Assembly: GCA_022561355.1 (NCBI GenBank)
Contig: JADFRJ010000055.1
Span: forward strand, 1-11,987
Direction: 5' to 3'
From: Chloroflexota bacterium
Lineage (GTDB): Bacteria > Chloroflexota > Dehalococcoidia > DSTF01 > RBG-16-68-14
DNA length: 11,987 nucleotides
Each line of letters starts with the position of its first letter. The first letter of the stretch is position 1. The position numbers and the translations under genes were made by a program. Under the pieces are notes generated by a model. That model had not been told where the DNA came from, did not search any database, and saw only the letters and a list, made by a program, of their open reading frames with translations. Below, in pieces: positions 5,239 through 11,376 of this stretch.

Positions 5239-7233
5239 ATGGCACAGGAGCAGACAACCGGCGAACGCAACCCCGGTGGGCGTAACGCGGCCGCTCTGTT
5301 CCGCTGGCTGAACGAGCACAGGCTCGACCTGGCGATCCTCGTCGCGCTGGCGGCGGTCGCGGGCAGCGTCCGGCTCCCCATGCTGGCAGAGATACCCGCC
5401 GGACTGCACGGCGACGAGGCGTGGACGGGCATCGATGCCGTCCGCGTGCTCGAAGAAGGCTGGATCGGACCATACGTGACCAGCGCTCTCGGCCAGGCGA
5501 GCGGGCCGATCTACGTAGCGGCGCCGTTTGTCGGCCTGTTCGGCGAGACCGTGTTCTCGATCCGGCTGGCCGGCGCGGTGATGGGCATCGCGACGGTGCT
5601 CGTCGCGTACCTGGCGTTCCGCGTGATGTTCGACCGCACGGTCGCCGTCTTCGGGGCCGTCCTGCTCGCGGTAGGGGTCTGGCACCTGCACTACAGCCGG
5701 CTGGCGTTCCCCGTCATCGCGTGGCCGCTGCTGGAGGTGCTGACGCTGCTCTTCCTGTTCCTGGCGATCAAGAGCGGCCGCTGGCTTCACTATGCCCTCG
5801 CTGGGCTGTTCGCTGGCGCTGGGGTTTACACCTACAACGCCTATCCAGTGTTCGCGCTCCCGGTCGCGCTCTTCGTCGGCTGGATCGCGCTGGGGCTGGC
5901 GCTGGCTCGGGAGCGGCGCGCGGAACTGCTGCGGCGCTACGCCGCGCGGGTCGCGCTGATGGCGGGTGTGGCGCTGCTCGCCGCGCTGCCGCTGATCCTG
6001 TACGTCACCGACTCCAGCAATGAGTACTTCAACCACCAGCAGACGATCTCGCTCTTCGAGCAGAGCGAGTGGCAGGAGGCCGGAACTTGGGATCGGGCGG
6101 AACTGCTCAAGGACAAGGCCTGGGACTTCTACCGGGCGGCCTTCTGGAGCGGCGATCCGGACGAGGCGGACGGCGCGGGCCAGCAGGCGATGGTGGACCG
6201 CGTTTCGCTGGTCCTGCTGATAGCGGGAGTGTTCGTGCTTCTGGTTCGCTGGCGGAGGCCGGCCAGCGTCGCCGTCCTGCTGCTGGTGCTGCTCGTGCCC
6301 CTGGGGACGTTCGTCACGATCCAGGGCACGTACCGCCAGACGCTCGGCGTCGTGCCGTTCCTGGCGTTGCTGGCCGCCATACCCCTTGCTCTCTGGTGGC
6401 AGCAGAGCGCCCGGTTCGTTCCCAGGCTGCGCTACGCCTCCTACGCTGTCATTGTGGGCGTGGTGGGGCTGATCTCTTTCCTCAATCTCTCCTTTTACTT
6501 CGATGACTTCCCGGATTCGGAACTGGCGAGGACGACGTTCAGCCCGGAGCTGACCGAAACGGTGGAGTTCATCACGGACCTTCCTGATGGCGGCGTCGTC
6601 TACTTCTACAGCGATCGTTGGAGCTTCGACTACGAGGTGATCAGATACCTGGCCGCTGACCGCGCCGGCGAGGACCGATCGACGGTGTTTGGCGAGTTCA
6701 GCTTGGAGCCTGATCCTTCGCAAAACGTCGCCTACGTGTTCATGGACCCGTACAAGGAGCGGCTGAGCGACGCGGCGACGCGGTTTCCAGGCGGCAGGGA
6801 GGTGGATGGCGGCGGGTCGTACCTGGCCTATCTGCTGCCGCGCTCGCAGGCGCCGGCGCCTACGCCGACCGCGGTGTCCGCAGCCGAGGCGATGAGGCAG
6901 CGCGACGTGGCCCGCATGCAAGACCTGGAGGAGATCCAGCAGACGATCGCCGTCTATACGGCAGAGGGCAACGCACTGCCGAACACGAACGGCGATCTCC
7001 AGTCGCTCTGCGTCTTCCGGGAGCTAGACGCGGGCTGCGAACTGCTGGAGGTGCTGGACCAGCTACCGGAGGACCCGCTGGGGGACGCCGGCGTGAATGG
7101 CTACTTCTACGTGTCAGACGGCGCCACGTACAGCGTTTACGCTCAGCGGGAGACCGACGCATTCCCCGCCTGCGATGAGCATCCCGAGTTCCTCAGGCAG
7201 TTCGATGCGCTCCTCTGCGTCAAGGGACCCTAA
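5239..7233 (+). CDS. GT39-type (GT-C fold) membrane glycosyltransferase with C-terminal pseudopilin-G-like domain
   Basis: This is a 664-aa multi-pass membrane protein. Hydrophobic segments run from about residue 29 to 440. The first extracytoplasmic loop contains GLHGDEAWTG, with the Asp59-Glu60 pair expected for the acceptor/catalytic site of ArnT/PMT-like (GT39/PMT_2) enzymes, which use lipid-phosphate-linked sugars. LHYSRLAFPVIAWPLLE near 150-166 is also typical of the family. A soluble extracytoplasmic segment follows (about 440-535), then a Pro/Ala/Thr linker and, from about 553, a domain paralogous to that of the preceding gene (RDVARMQDLEEIQQTIAVY...LPEDPLGDAGVNGYFYVSDG...) with the same four cysteines. 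No clear Shine-Dalgarno precedes the ATG. The 15-nt gap to the upstream stop suggests translational coupling. The sugar and acceptor are unknown. The fusion to a pseudopilin-like domain is unusual. Confidence 0.9.
   Translation: MAQEQTTGERNPGGRNAAALFRWLNEHRLDLAILVALAAVAGSVRLPMLAEIPAGLHGDEAWTGIDAVRVLEEGWIGPYVTSALGQASGPIYVAAPFVGLFGETVFSIRLAGAVMGIATVLVAYLAFRVMFDRTVAVFGAVLLAVGVWHLHYSRLAFPVIAWPLLEVLTLLFLFLAIKSGRWLHYALAGLFAGAGVYTYNAYPVFALPVALFVGWIALGLALARERRAELLRRYAARVALMAGVALLAALPLILYVTDSSNEYFNHQQTISLFEQSEWQEAGTWDRAELLKDKAWDFYRAAFWSGDPDEADGAGQQAMVDRVSLVLLIAGVFVLLVRWRRPASVAVLLLVLLVPLGTFVTIQGTYRQTLGVVPFLALLAAIPLALWWQQSARFVPRLRYASYAVIVGVVGLISFLNLSFYFDDFPDSELARTTFSPELTETVEFITDLPDGGVVYFYSDRWSFDYEVIRYLAADRAGEDRSTVFGEFSLEPDPSQNVAYVFMDPYKERLSDAATRFPGGREVDGGGSYLAYLLPRSQAPAPTPTAVSAAEAMRQRDVARMQDLEEIQQTIAVYTAEGNALPNTNGDLQSLCVFRELDAGCELLEVLDQLPEDPLGDAGVNGYFYVSDGATYSVYAQRETDAFPACDEHPEFLRQFDALLCVKGP
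7004..7168 (+). repeat. Diverged direct repeat, copy 2 (domain-encoding)
   Basis: This is the partner of 4991-5155, lying in the 3' part of the glycosyltransferase gene. It encodes the LCVF...GCELLEVLDQLPEDPLGD...YAQRE part of the second pseudopilin-like domain. Confidence 0.7.
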
Positions 7234-7240
7234 GCGAGAG

Positions 7241-7249
7241 TTATCCACA
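7241..7249 (+). promoter_or_regulatory. Perfect DnaA-box sequence upstream of lexA
   Basis: TTATCCACA matches the classical high-affinity DnaA box exactly. It stands 27 nt before the -35 of lexA. I found no second perfect copy in the window, so it is not an origin. It could be a DnaA regulatory site or a chance match. Confidence 0.4.
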
Positions 7250-7275
7250 TTGTGAAGCTGGGGGTAGAGCGGGGG

Positions 7276-7304
7276 TTGACATACACCCGGAAACGGTGTT
7301 ATCT
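7276..7304 (+). promoter_or_regulatory. lexA promoter (sigma-70 type)
   Basis: TTGACA (7276-7281), a 17-nt spacer and TTATCT (7299-7304) form a strong promoter. Transcription would start near 7311, at the edge of the LexA operator, giving a leader of nearly 40 nt. Confidence 0.8.
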
Positions 7305-7312
7305 TCCTAGCA

Positions 7313-7324
7313 GAACACGCGTTC
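7313..7324. promoter_or_regulatory. LexA operator (SOS box, GAAC-N4-GTTC type)
   Basis: GAACACGCGTTC is a perfect palindrome and an exact match to the GAAC-N4-GTTC core bound by LexA of Gram-positive-type bacteria. It lies directly downstream of the lexA -10 box, over or just after the transcription start, where bound LexA would block its own transcription. I saw no other exact match in the window. Confidence 0.85.
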
Positions 7325-7348
7325 CGAATAGAAGATCGGAGAAGTGCC

Positions 7349-7978
7349 ATGAAAGGGCTCTCAGCCAAGCAACAGGCGATCCTCGACTTCCTGCGTCAGT
7401 TCATCCGCAACAAGGACTATCCGCCGAGCATTCGCGACATTCAACTAGGCTGCAAGATCAGCTCCACATCCGTCGTCGACTACAACCTGAAGGCGCTGGA
7501 GCGGCTGGGCTACATCCGGCGCGACAGAGAAGTGTCCCGCGCCATCGAAATGCTGGATGGCACCGGAAGGCGCCCGCATACGGTGCCTGTGCCTATCGTT
7601 GGGACGATCGCGGCGGGGAGCCCGATTCCGGTCTTCGAGCCTGGCACCAGCTACGAAGAAGTGGTGAACGCGACGGAGGAGATGACGCGTGGCAAAGAGA
7701 ACGTCTACGCGCTCCGCGTAAAGGGGACCTCGATGATCGACGCGCTGGTGAACGACGGCGACATCGTGATCATGGAGAAGACGAACAGCGCGGAAGATGG
7801 CGAGATGATCGCCGCCTGGCTCAAAGATGAAGAGGAGACGACGCTGAAGCGGCTGTACACGGAAGGCGACCGGATCCGGCTGCAGCCGGCGAACGAGACG
7901 ATGAAGCCGATCTACACGAGGCCGGAGAACCTGGAGATCCAGGGCCGCGTCCTAACGACGATCAGCCACCACAACTAG
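7349..7978 (+). CDS. lexA: LexA repressor (SOS regulator, S24 autoprotease)
   Basis: This is a 209-aa protein of normal LexA length. The N-terminal winged helix-turn-helix begins LSAKQQAILDFLRQFIRNKDYPPSIRDI, followed by SSTSVVDYNLKALERLGYIRRD. The self-cleavage site is Ala89-Gly90 in IVGTIAAGSPI. The catalytic serine is S128 in KGTSMID and the general base is K167 in TTLKRLY. LexA represses DNA-repair genes and cleaves itself when RecA forms filaments on damaged DNA. The ATG follows GGAG by 7 nt. The gene has its own strong promoter and a perfect operator, so autoregulation is directly supported. No other SOS gene or operator is visible nearby. Confidence 0.97.
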   Translation: MKGLSAKQQAILDFLRQFIRNKDYPPSIRDIQLGCKISSTSVVDYNLKALERLGYIRRDREVSRAIEMLDGTGRRPHTVPVPIVGTIAAGSPIPVFEPGTSYEEVVNATEEMTRGKENVYALRVKGTSMIDALVNDGDIVIMEKTNSAEDGEMIAAWLKDEEETTLKRLYTEGDRIRLQPANETMKPIYTRPENLEIQGRVLTTISHHN

Positions 7979-8001
7979 CGACAGCACTCGCTCTGTATAC
8001 T

Positions 8002-8029
8002 GAGAGCCAGACTGAGGAGTCTGGCTCTC
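8002..8029 (+). other. Perfect 12-bp hairpin between lexA and the ABC gene
   Basis: The arms GAGAGCCAGACT (8002-8013) and AGTCTGGCTCTC (8018-8029) enclose a GAGG loop. No T-run follows, so it is not a standard terminator. The only Shine-Dalgarno-like sequence for the next gene (GAGGAG, 8014-8019) sits in the loop and the first bases of the 3' arm. The 3' arm ends at the base before an in-frame GTG (8030). Confidence 0.7.
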
Positions 8030-8038
8030 GTGTGTCCC

Positions 8039-9022
8039 ATGACCGATCCGATTCTGGAAGTCCGCGACCTGTCCGTCGAGTACGCCGAAGGCTCGAAACG
8101 CGTCCGCGCGGTTGACGGCGTCAGCTTCTCGCTGCGCCGCGGCGCCGTCCTGGCCCTGGTCGGGGAGAGCGGCTGCGGCAAGACCACGGCTGCGTTGGCC
8201 ATCATGGGGCTGTTGTTGCGGCCGGGGAAGGTTGTGGGCGGCGCGATCAGCTTCGCTGGGCGGGATGTCCTCTCGCTCAAAGGTAACGAGCTGCGGAAGC
8301 TGCGCGGCGACTCGATCTCGATGATCTTCCAGGACCCCGCCTCCGGCCTCAATCCGGTGCTGTCCGTGGGCGAGCAGGTGCAGGAGATCATCACGGCCCA
8401 CCGCGACGTCTCCCGCGGCGAGGCGCGGCGGATGGTGTACGACGCGCTCGAACGGGTGGGTCTGAGCGACCCGGAGCAGCTCACGAAGCGCTACCCCTAC
8501 CAGCTCTCTGGAGGGATGAGCCAGCGAGTTGCCATCGCGATCGCCACGGTGATGAACCCGGACGTGATCATCGCGGACGAACCGACGTCATCGCTGGACG
8601 TGACCGTGCAGGCGGGGATCCTGAGCGAGTTGGAACGCCTGCGCACGGAACGCGGCACCTCGATCTTGCTGATTACGCACGACCTGGGCGTGGTGGCGCA
8701 GATGGCGGATGACGTGGCCGTGATGTACGCGGCCCGCATCGCCGAGCGCGGAACCGTGCGGCAGGTCCTGAACGAGCCGCGTCATCCGTATACGTGGGCG
8801 CTCTTGGGGGCGCTGCCGCGCATCGACCGCGAACGGCGGCCCTTGGAGGCGATCAAGGGGTCGCCGCCTGATCTGACAGAGCTGCCGGAGGAGTGCGCGT
8901 TCGTGCCGCGCTGCCGGAAGGCCGTGAACGAGTGCCGGTCTAGCCCCTCGCCGCTCTTGCGGGAGCTGCCCCCCGGCCAGCTGGTGGCCTGCTATAACCC
9001 GGTGTACCGCGCCGACGACTAG
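8039..9022 (+). CDS. OppD/DppD-type peptide ABC transporter ATP-binding protein
   Basis: This is a 327-aa ATPase of the oligo/dipeptide-importer family, working on the cytoplasmic face with membrane partners not present here. From the ATG: Walker A GESGCGKT at 42-49, Q-loop Q98 in FQDPASGLNP, signature LSGGMSQR at 156-163, Walker B VIIADEP with E181, and the H-loop histidine at 214. The C-terminal oligopeptide-transporter extension contains four cysteines spaced CX5CX6CX18C, the arrangement that binds a [4Fe-4S] cluster in DppD/OppD homologues. An in-frame GTG at 8030 would add three residues and lies 10 nt after GAGGAG, so the start is uncertain. No permease, substrate-binding protein or second ATPase lies within the window. 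The last 83 bp overlap holA on the opposite strand. Confidence 0.95.
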   Translation: MTDPILEVRDLSVEYAEGSKRVRAVDGVSFSLRRGAVLALVGESGCGKTTAALAIMGLLLRPGKVVGGAISFAGRDVLSLKGNELRKLRGDSISMIFQDPASGLNPVLSVGEQVQEIITAHRDVSRGEARRMVYDALERVGLSDPEQLTKRYPYQLSGGMSQRVAIAIATVMNPDVIIADEPTSSLDVTVQAGILSELERLRTERGTSILLITHDLGVVAQMADDVAVMYAARIAERGTVRQVLNEPRHPYTWALLGALPRIDRERRPLEAIKGSPPDLTELPEECAFVPRCRKAVNECRSSPSPLLRELPPGQLVACYNPVYRADD

Positions 9023-10034
9023 GAGAGGCGTTCGCCAGCTCGAAGATCAGCAGCTCCAACGCGGTCTCATCGTTATAGATCCCTCGCTTGATGCTCAGGT
9101 CAGCTTCCAGCAGCCGGCCGTAGGCGGAGCGTAGCTGATCGGCGCTGTAAGGCGGCGCCTGCTGCAGGATGCGCTGGGCGACGAAGCCGTGGACCCCCAG
9201 CCGGTTGCCGATCTCGGCAGGCGCCAGGCGTTGGTCCAGCAGCTCCCGGGCTTGGATCAGCAGCCGGTACTGCCGGGCGATCAAGGCGAGGAGCCGGAGC
9301 GGCGCGTCGCCGTCCGCGAGCAGACGCTGGAACAGCGCAATCGCCTGGTTCCCGCGGCCCTCCACGATGGCGTCGGCGAGCGCGAAGGCGTTGGCTTCGC
9401 GGACCTGGCTGACCATGGAGCGGACGTTTGCCTCGCTGATGACGCCGCCGCCCGCGTAGGTGGCCAGCTTGCGCAGCTCGCCGTCGATGGCCCAGAGGTC
9501 GGCGCCGACGAGGTCGGCCATGGCGGCGATGGCGCGGCCTTCGAGCCGGGCGCCGTAGAGTTCGGCGCGCTCCCGAATCCAGCCTGCCAGTTCGCCTTTC
9601 TTCAGGACGGCGAACTGCTGGACCTCGGCTGCCTTGCTGAGCGCGGCGAGCAGGGGATTGCGAGCGCCGATCTTGCCATCGACGAGCGCCAGGACGGTGC
9701 TCTCGGGCAGGTCGGGCAGCGCGTCGACGACGGCCTGCCAGTCGCCGAGGGGGCCGGCGTGATTCTCGCTGTCGCCGTCGCTCTTGGCCTTGGTGCGCTT
9801 CGTGCGACGCTTCGCCTCGAACCGCCCGAGGAGGCCGCGGACGATGATCAGGCGGCGGCCGCCCAAGAGCGGCATCGTGAGGGAGGCGTTGAGCAGCTCT
9901 TCGGGACGGACGGTGGCGCCGTCAAGCTCCGTCGAGCTGCCGCCGAGCGCATCGCCGGACTCTATTTCGCGTCGCAGCTCCTCGAGCGCCTCATGCGCGC
10001 GAAAGGCATCCTCGCCGTAGATGATCTTGATCAT
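8940..10034 (-). CDS. holA: DNA polymerase III subunit delta
   Basis: This is a 364-aa protein matching HolA, the clamp-loader subunit that opens the sliding clamp. It begins IKIIYGEDAFRAHEALEEL. Later family-typical segments include LPESTVLALVDGKIGARNPLLAALSKAAEVQQF, GADLWAIDGELRKLATYAGG, NAFALADAIVEGRGNQAIALFQRLL and the C-terminal collar-domain end SADQLRSAYGRLLEADLSIKRG...ETALELLIFELA. A basic insert (KRRTKRTKAKSDGDSEN) near residues 75-92 lengthens the N-terminal part. After FELANAS a 27-residue Arg/Ala/Pro-rich tail continues into the region overlapping the convergent ABC gene and looks like read-through, not part of the family fold. The ATG shares one base with the stop of the upstream membrane-protein gene (TGATG), so translation is probably coupled. 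Confidence 0.93.
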   Translation of the reverse strand: MIKIIYGEDAFRAHEALEELRREIESGDALGGSSTELDGATVRPEELLNASLTMPLLGGRRLIIVRGLLGRFEAKRRTKRTKAKSDGDSENHAGPLGDWQAVVDALPDLPESTVLALVDGKIGARNPLLAALSKAAEVQQFAVLKKGELAGWIRERAELYGARLEGRAIAAMADLVGADLWAIDGELRKLATYAGGGVISEANVRSMVSQVREANAFALADAIVEGRGNQAIALFQRLLADGDAPLRLLALIARQYRLLIQARELLDQRLAPAEIGNRLGVHGFVAQRILQQAPPYSADQLRSAYGRLLEADLSIKRGIYNDETALELLIFELANASPSRRRGTPGYSRPPAGRGAAPARAARG

Positions 10035-10264
10035 CAGTCCAGGTTCGCCTTCCAGCCGAACCAGACGATCACGGCGACCGCGGCGAGGATCAGGATGCCC
10101 GGCCAGCCGAGGTTGACGGCGAAATCGCGCATGGGGCTGCCGTCGCCGTTGACGGCGCGGTAGGCCGCGAAGGACGACGCGGCGCCCAGTCCCAGCAGCA
10201 GGGCCGAGATCAGGAGCGCAACGTTTGCTCTGCTCAACACTTGTGAGAACCGGTCATGCTGCAC
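10034..10264 (-). CDS. Small two-helix membrane protein upstream of holA
   Basis: This 76-aa protein has a short polar N-terminus, a first hydrophobic helix (about 14-34), a polar loop with NGDGSPMRDF, a second helix (about 52-71) and a WKANLD end. I do not recognise a family. The start taken is GTG with only a weak AAGG nearby; an in-frame GTG slightly downstream (VLSRANV) is an alternative. Its TGA overlaps the holA ATG by one base, which strongly supports real translation and an operon with holA. Function is unknown. Confidence 0.7.
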   Translation of the reverse strand: MQHDRFSQVLSRANVALLISALLLGLGAASSFAAYRAVNGDGSPMRDFAVNLGWPGILILAAVAVIVWFGWKANLD

Positions 10265-10312
10265 CTTGTCTCTGGCGACCGCTGCCCGTAGTCTGGCGAA
10301 GGGTTTCCTGAT

Positions 10313-10477
10313 ATGTTCATCGCTTCGATCGTACTGATGTCCGTAGGGTTCGGGCTCTACCTGGGGGCGTTCTCCCAGGGTCCGGGTCCTTCCATGAGCG
10401 ACAAGCCGATCCAGGCTGCGATGTTCTTCGGCGCGACCGCGTGCATCGTCACGGGATTCCTGCTCCTGGTGGCCTGA
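10313..10477 (+). CDS. 54-aa two-helix membrane protein
   Basis: ATG with AAGGG 9 nt upstream encodes 54 residues: a first hydrophobic helix MFIASIVLMSVGFGLYLGAF, a polar loop with QGPGPSMSDKP, and a second helix from AMFFGATACIVTGFLLLVA to the stop. The regular helix-loop-helix pattern and ribosome-binding site argue for a real gene although it is short. It is divergent from the holA pair with 48 bp between the starts, so both promoters would have to lie there or within the genes. I recognise no family. Confidence 0.6.
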   Translation: MFIASIVLMSVGFGLYLGAFSQGPGPSMSDKPIQAAMFFGATACIVTGFLLLVA

Positions 10478-10582
10478 CCCGGTCTGCCACTCCCTGATTA
10501 TGGGGCACGGCCTGGCTCTTGGCCAGCCTCGGCGGCGCGCCCACGACGCCGCTCAAGAAGACGTCCGCAGCGCCGACAGTAC

Positions 10583-10620
10583 CTTCAGAAGCGCGTCCTG
10601 AACGGGACGCGTGTCTGAAG
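10583..10620 (+). other. Long hairpin at the ribosome-binding site of the 31-aa ORF
   Basis: The arms 10583-10598 and 10605-10620 pair over 16 positions with one A-G mismatch and one G-T pair, around the loop TGAACG. The 3' foot supplies the AAG of the AAGGAG ribosome-binding site (10618-10623), so folding would partly hide it. No T-run follows. Confidence 0.7.
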
Positions 10621-10630
10621 GAGCAGACCC

Positions 10631-10726
10631 ATGATACCGCCCGACGTTGCCGGCTTCGCCATCCTCGCCATCATCGGCGTACTAACGTTCAACAAAGCGC
10701 TTCGCCAGCTGATCGCCCGAGGCTAG
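10631..10726 (+). CDS. 31-aa single-helix membrane peptide
   Basis: ATG with a near-ideal AAGGAG 7 nt upstream encodes a 31-residue peptide: MIPPD, a hydrophobic helix of about 15 residues (VAGFAILAIIGVLTF), then a basic end NKALRQLIARG. This resembles small single-span membrane peptides, including type I toxins and subunit-like miniproteins, but no family is recognised. The perfect spacing of the ribosome-binding site and the hairpin next to it are the main support. It follows the 54-aa membrane ORF by about 150 bp on the same strand. Confidence 0.5.
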   Translation: MIPPDVAGFAILAIIGVLTFNKALRQLIARG

Positions 10727-10796
10727 GCTGACGCCGCGCGCGCTGCCGTATTTCTTTACTGACGCCGGGTAGGGAACTGCCGGGGCCTCAGCGCTC

Positions 10797-10805
10797 TGCT
10801 ATAAT
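10797..10805 (+). promoter_or_regulatory. Extended -10 promoter of the zinc-ribbon gene
   Basis: TGCTATAAT is a perfect extended -10 (TGnTATAAT). There is no good -35 at 17 nt (CTGCCG), as often tolerated with an extended -10. Transcription would start near 10812, giving a leader of only about 13 nt to the ATG at 10825, where no Shine-Dalgarno is visible. Confidence 0.7.
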
Positions 10806-10824
10806 CCGCCACTTAGTGTTCGCT

Positions 10825-11376
10825 ATGTTTATTCCGTGCCACCACTGTGGTGTTTCAGTTGAGATGTCCACCGAGGACTTCTACCAGTTCCTACCGAACG
10901 GCGGCGGCGACTGCGGCGAATGCACCAAAGACTGGGGATTCTGGTCTAGGAATCCGCGTTCTCTGTCACCCAAACCGCCCCCAACACCCTTCAGGGAAGA
11001 AGATATACCGCGACAGTATCCGCTCGTTGATTTGGTGGTCTCCGGGGCGATTGCGAAAGCCAACGAAGTTCCGGCAGCGGTTGCAAAGAAGCCGGGCGAT
11101 GTGACGTCACCAGGCAAGGCGTCCGCACCGAAGATCAATGAGGTGCTCGCAAAGACTCTCTCGGTTGCAATCGGGCGCGTCCTCGACCCGGTCAACGCGA
11201 GGTCACAGGTTGGGCAGGATCGAATGCTGGCGGCGCTGCAGGGTATCCGTGTTGCCAGCCCAGAGAAAGAAACAGCGGCGAATACGAAGATGATGGTCGT
11301 AGAACAGCAGAAGTCTAACCAGAAACTCGACGTCATCAAGAAGAGGCCGCAGATTGGGGTGTTGAATCTTGGCTAA
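10825..11376 (+). CDS. Unknown protein with N-terminal four-cysteine zinc-ribbon-like motif
   Basis: This 183-aa protein begins MFIPCHHCGVSVEM, with cysteine pairs C5-X2-C8 and C30-X2-C33, a spacing suited to a zinc ribbon. A Pro-rich segment (about 50-60) follows, then a region rich in Ala, Lys and Val, and a Gln/Lys-rich, probably helical C-terminus ending QIGVLNLG. I do not recognise the family. The ATG at 10825 is preferred; GTG 10816 would add three residues. The transcript predicted from the extended -10 is nearly leaderless. The next gene starts within the last 8 bases, so the two are probably cotranscribed. Use of A/T-ending codons is higher than in the genes to the left. Confidence 0.75.
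   Translation: MFIPCHHCGVSVEMSTEDFYQFLPNGGGDCGECTKDWGFWSRNPRSLSPKPPPTPFREEDIPRQYPLVDLVVSGAIAKANEVPAAVAKKPGDVTSPGKASAPKINEVLAKTLSVAIGRVLDPVNARSQVGQDRMLAALQGIRVASPEKETAANTKMMVVEQQKSNQKLDVIKKRPQIGVLNLG

Noticed and set aside
5230..6921. A 563-codon open frame on the minus strand across the glycosyltransferase gene
   Set aside because: The translation is a low-complexity Arg/His/Gln-rich sequence without domains. The plus strand encodes a clear GT39 protein, so this is a GC-rich antisense artefact.
7241..7249. A replication origin at the DnaA box
   Set aside because: A single box, no AT-rich unwinding region, and no dnaA or dnaN nearby.
7996..8001. TATACT as a firm promoter for the ABC gene
   Set aside because: There is no -35 match at 16-18 nt and no TGn extension, so it is mentioned only as a possibility.
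9189..10163. A 324-codon plus-strand frame over holA
   Set aside because: Antisense shadow of a recognised gene, with no domain of its own.
10519..10731. A 70-codon plus-strand frame overlapping the 31-aa ORF
   Set aside because: It has no ribosome-binding site, reads through the hairpin and gives a low-complexity polar product. The 31-aa frame has ideal initiation signals.
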